Part shown: positions 31,434 to 32,827 of the stretch, piece by piece | Layout of the letters: the number at the start of each line of letters is the position of its first letter | Position numbering within the stretch: the first letter of the stretch is position 1 | Assembly (NCBI GenBank): GCA_050012355.1 | Contig: JBEKHI010000035.1 | Location: 1-32,827, forward strand | From: JBEKHI01 sp050012355 | GTDB lineage: Bacteria > Actinomycetota > Actinomycetes > Streptosporangiales > Streptosporangiaceae | Direction of reading: 5' to 3' | Length of the DNA stretch: 32,827 nucleotides | Program-made: the position numbers and the translations under genes | Notes under the pieces: model-generated | Told to the model about the DNA's origin: nothing | The model's input: the letters and a program-made list of their open reading frames with translations, nothing else | The model's database searches: none

Positions 31434-31446
31434 AGACCATCAGTCT
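31434..31446. promoter_or_regulatory. TetR-type operator 3, AGACCATCAGTCT
   Basis: Third copy, ending 13 bases before the TetR ATG and touching TGTAAT (31446-31451), a possible -10 for the TetR gene. It would allow autorepression. It lies two helical turns from operator 2, favouring cooperative binding. Confidence 0.6.
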
Positions 31447-31459
31447 GTAATATGGGAGG

Positions 31460-32128
31460 ATGGTGGCATTCCAGCGAGCGCGCAGCGCGGAGCAGCGAGA
31501 GACGCGGCGCCGGACGATCCTCGGCACGGCTGCCGCGATGCTCGAGGAGATGCCGGTCGGCGAGGTCAGCCTCAACGAACTGAGCCGGCGCGTCGGGCTG
31601 GCCAAGTCCAACGTGCTGCGCTACTTCGAGTCTCGTGAGGAGATCTTGCTCGAGTTGCTCGATCAAGCCAGGAGTCAGTGGCTCGCGGGACTCGCCGGAC
31701 AGCTCGGGGCCGGAGTCGATCCAGCTGGCGACGAACGCGATCGCGGTGACCAGATCGCCGCCGTCATAGCCGACTCCCTCGGCTCCCGCCGGGTGCTGTG
31801 TGATCTACTCACCGCCCAGGACGGCGTCCTGGAGCACAACGTGTCCGTCGAGATCGCGGCCAGGTACAAGCGTGCCTTCCTCGCGGACATCGAGTCGCTG
31901 GCCGCGCTCGTCCGTCACCACCTCCCCGAACTCAGGCAGGATGACTCGTTCCGGCTATCCGGGATGGCCCTGCTTCTCGTCAGCGCGCTGTGGCCGGCCA
32001 CTCGTCCCTCGGCGAGCATGCTCGCTGCCTATGAGGCCGATCCCGCGCTGGCCGCGACGCGAATGTACTTCGCCCCGGCCTTGCGGGAAGCTGTCTCCGT
32101 CCTGATCAGCGGGACACTGTCCCGGTGA
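31460..32128 (+). CDS. TetR-family transcriptional regulator
   Basis: 222 residues. The N-terminal HTH is typical of TetR: RRRTILGTAAAMLEEMPVGEV, then SLNELSRRVGLAKSNVLRYF and ESREEILLELL. The C-terminal ligand-binding helices include the TetR_C-like stretch LLVSALWPATRPSASM. ATG 31460 directly abuts GGGAGG, so the real start could be GTG 31463 or the message may be read almost leaderless. Three palindromic sites in the divergent SDR gap are the likely targets. Its stop overlaps the start of a GMC oxidoreductase gene by GTGA, so regulator and enzyme are co-translated. The ligand is unknown. Confidence 0.92.
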   Translation: MVAFQRARSAEQRETRRRTILGTAAAMLEEMPVGEVSLNELSRRVGLAKSNVLRYFESREEILLELLDQARSQWLAGLAGQLGAGVDPAGDERDRGDQIAAVIADSLGSRRVLCDLLTAQDGVLEHNVSVEIAARYKRAFLADIESLAALVRHHLPELRQDDSFRLSGMALLLVSALWPATRPSASMLAAYEADPALAATRMYFAPALREAVSVLISGTLSR

Positions 32129-32827
32129 CGGCTACCAGCTACGACGTGATCGTGGTGGGAGCGGGAGCCGCTGGGGCGCCGCTCGCCGCCCGGCTCAGCG
32201 AGGATCCGTCGCGGCAGGTGCTGCTGGTGGAGGCTGGTGACGCCAGCGGCGAGTTCCCGGCTGACCTGCTGGACGCCGGGCGGATGACCGGAGCGATGCC
32301 GGGCCACCCGGATAACTGGTCATTCCTGGCAAACCTCACCCCTGAGCTGCCGTACTCGGTGGTGCGCGGCAAGATACTCGGCGGCTCGACCACGCTGAAC
32401 GGCACGTACTTCATCAGGGCCCGCGCCGCTGACTTCGCCCGCTGGGGGCTGCCCGACTGGACGTATGAGAAGGTGCTGCCGTACTACCGGCGGCTCGAGA
32501 CCGACCTCACCTACGGCGCCACCGACGTCCACGGCGGCGACGGACCGGTGCCGGTGTACCGGTCGCTGACCCCGCACCCGGTCACCGAGGCGTTCTACGC
32601 AGCCTGCGCCGAGCTCGGGTACGCGTCAGAGCCGGACAAGAACGACCAGGCCGAGCCCGGCTACGGCCCGCTGCCGGTGAACGCCGTGGACGACAAAAGA
32701 ATCAACACCGGCCTCGCTTACATCGCGCCCGCCCGCGGCCGCCCCAACCTCACCATCGCCGGCCGTACCCTCGCCCGCCGCGTCGTCTTCGAGGGCACCC
32801 GCGCCGTAGCCATAGAAGCACAGCAAG
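32125..32827 (+). CDS. GMC-family FAD oxidoreductase (partial, runs off right edge)
   Basis: The GTG at 32125 overlaps the TetR stop (GTGA), and 234 residues are visible. YDVIVVGAGAAGAPLAARL is the Rossmann FAD motif, LLVEAGD the acidic strand end and RGKILGGSTTLNG the GMC signature 1. LPDWTYEKVLPYYRRLETDL and VHGGDGPVPV are typical GMC segments. Members oxidise alcohols, with a catalytic His in the C-terminal part not seen here. The ETDL and HG-GPVPV details recall the MftG branch linked to mycofactocin, but no mycofactocin peptide or maturase gene is in the window, so this stays a suggestion. The partner SDR across the TetR gap may act in the same pathway. Confidence 0.9.
   Translation, partial: MTATSYDVIVVGAGAAGAPLAARLSEDPSRQVLLVEAGDASGEFPADLLDAGRMTGAMPGHPDNWSFLANLTPELPYSVVRGKILGGSTTLNGTYFIRARAADFARWGLPDWTYEKVLPYYRRLETDLTYGATDVHGGDGPVPVYRSLTPHPVTEAFYAACAELGYASEPDKNDQAEPGYGPLPVNAVDDKRINTGLAYIAPARGRPNLTIAGRTLARRVVFEGTRAVAIEAQQ

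Overview
The window is high-GC DNA with the gene vocabulary of a filamentous actinobacterium: an XRE/DUF5753 regulator with DUF397 partners, DUF574-type methyltransferases, an anti-sigma-like HATPase, conservon-type (Cvn) histidine kinase plus roadblock pairs, frequent GTG/TTG starts and ATGA/GTGA stop-start overlaps. The genus cannot be fixed from the sequence alone. I see no rRNA, tRNA, CRISPR array, transposase or integrase.

Left part (1-6151). A partial HTH/AAA-ATPase regulator runs off the left edge on the minus strand. Facing away from it are an unknown 153-residue protein and a developmental-regulator-like set: DUF574 methyltransferase, XRE/DUF5753 protein, DUF397, HATPase, a second DUF397 and a second DUF574 methyltransferase. 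The second DUF397 frame has no stop at its expected end and runs far into the methyltransferase.

Sugar-acid part (5480-8931). A D-glucarate dehydratase-like enolase-superfamily gene and a 5-dehydro-4-deoxyglucarate dehydratase gene form a minus-strand pair, divergent from a MarR regulator. The first has also lost its normal stop and reads antisense through the methyltransferase.

Main block (9317-30435). This is the striking part: a gene-for-gene mirror image about an axis near 21.2 kb. Going outward from the axis, each arm holds one LysR gene, a second divergent LysR gene, a roadblock gene, a large NIT/HAMP histidine kinase, a lipoprotein substrate-binding protein, two ABC permeases and an O-methyltransferase. 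Start-to-start midpoints of the eight mirrored pairs fall between about 21191 and 21216. The paired proteins are clearly homologous but diverged, so this looks like an old inverted duplication that has kept its spacing. The left arm has gained a second O-methyltransferase and an FAD oxidoreductase. Neither arm encodes an ABC ATPase, nor the CvnC (DUF742) and CvnD (GTPase) members of a full conservon. I infer a duplicated sensing, import and O-methylation module for small molecules; the ligands are unknown.

Right part (30442-32827). A short-chain dehydrogenase gene is divergent from a TetR gene that overlaps a GMC oxidoreductase gene cut by the right edge. Three copies of a 13-bp palindrome lie in the SDR/TetR intergenic region, one exactly inside the spacer of a near-consensus SDR promoter.
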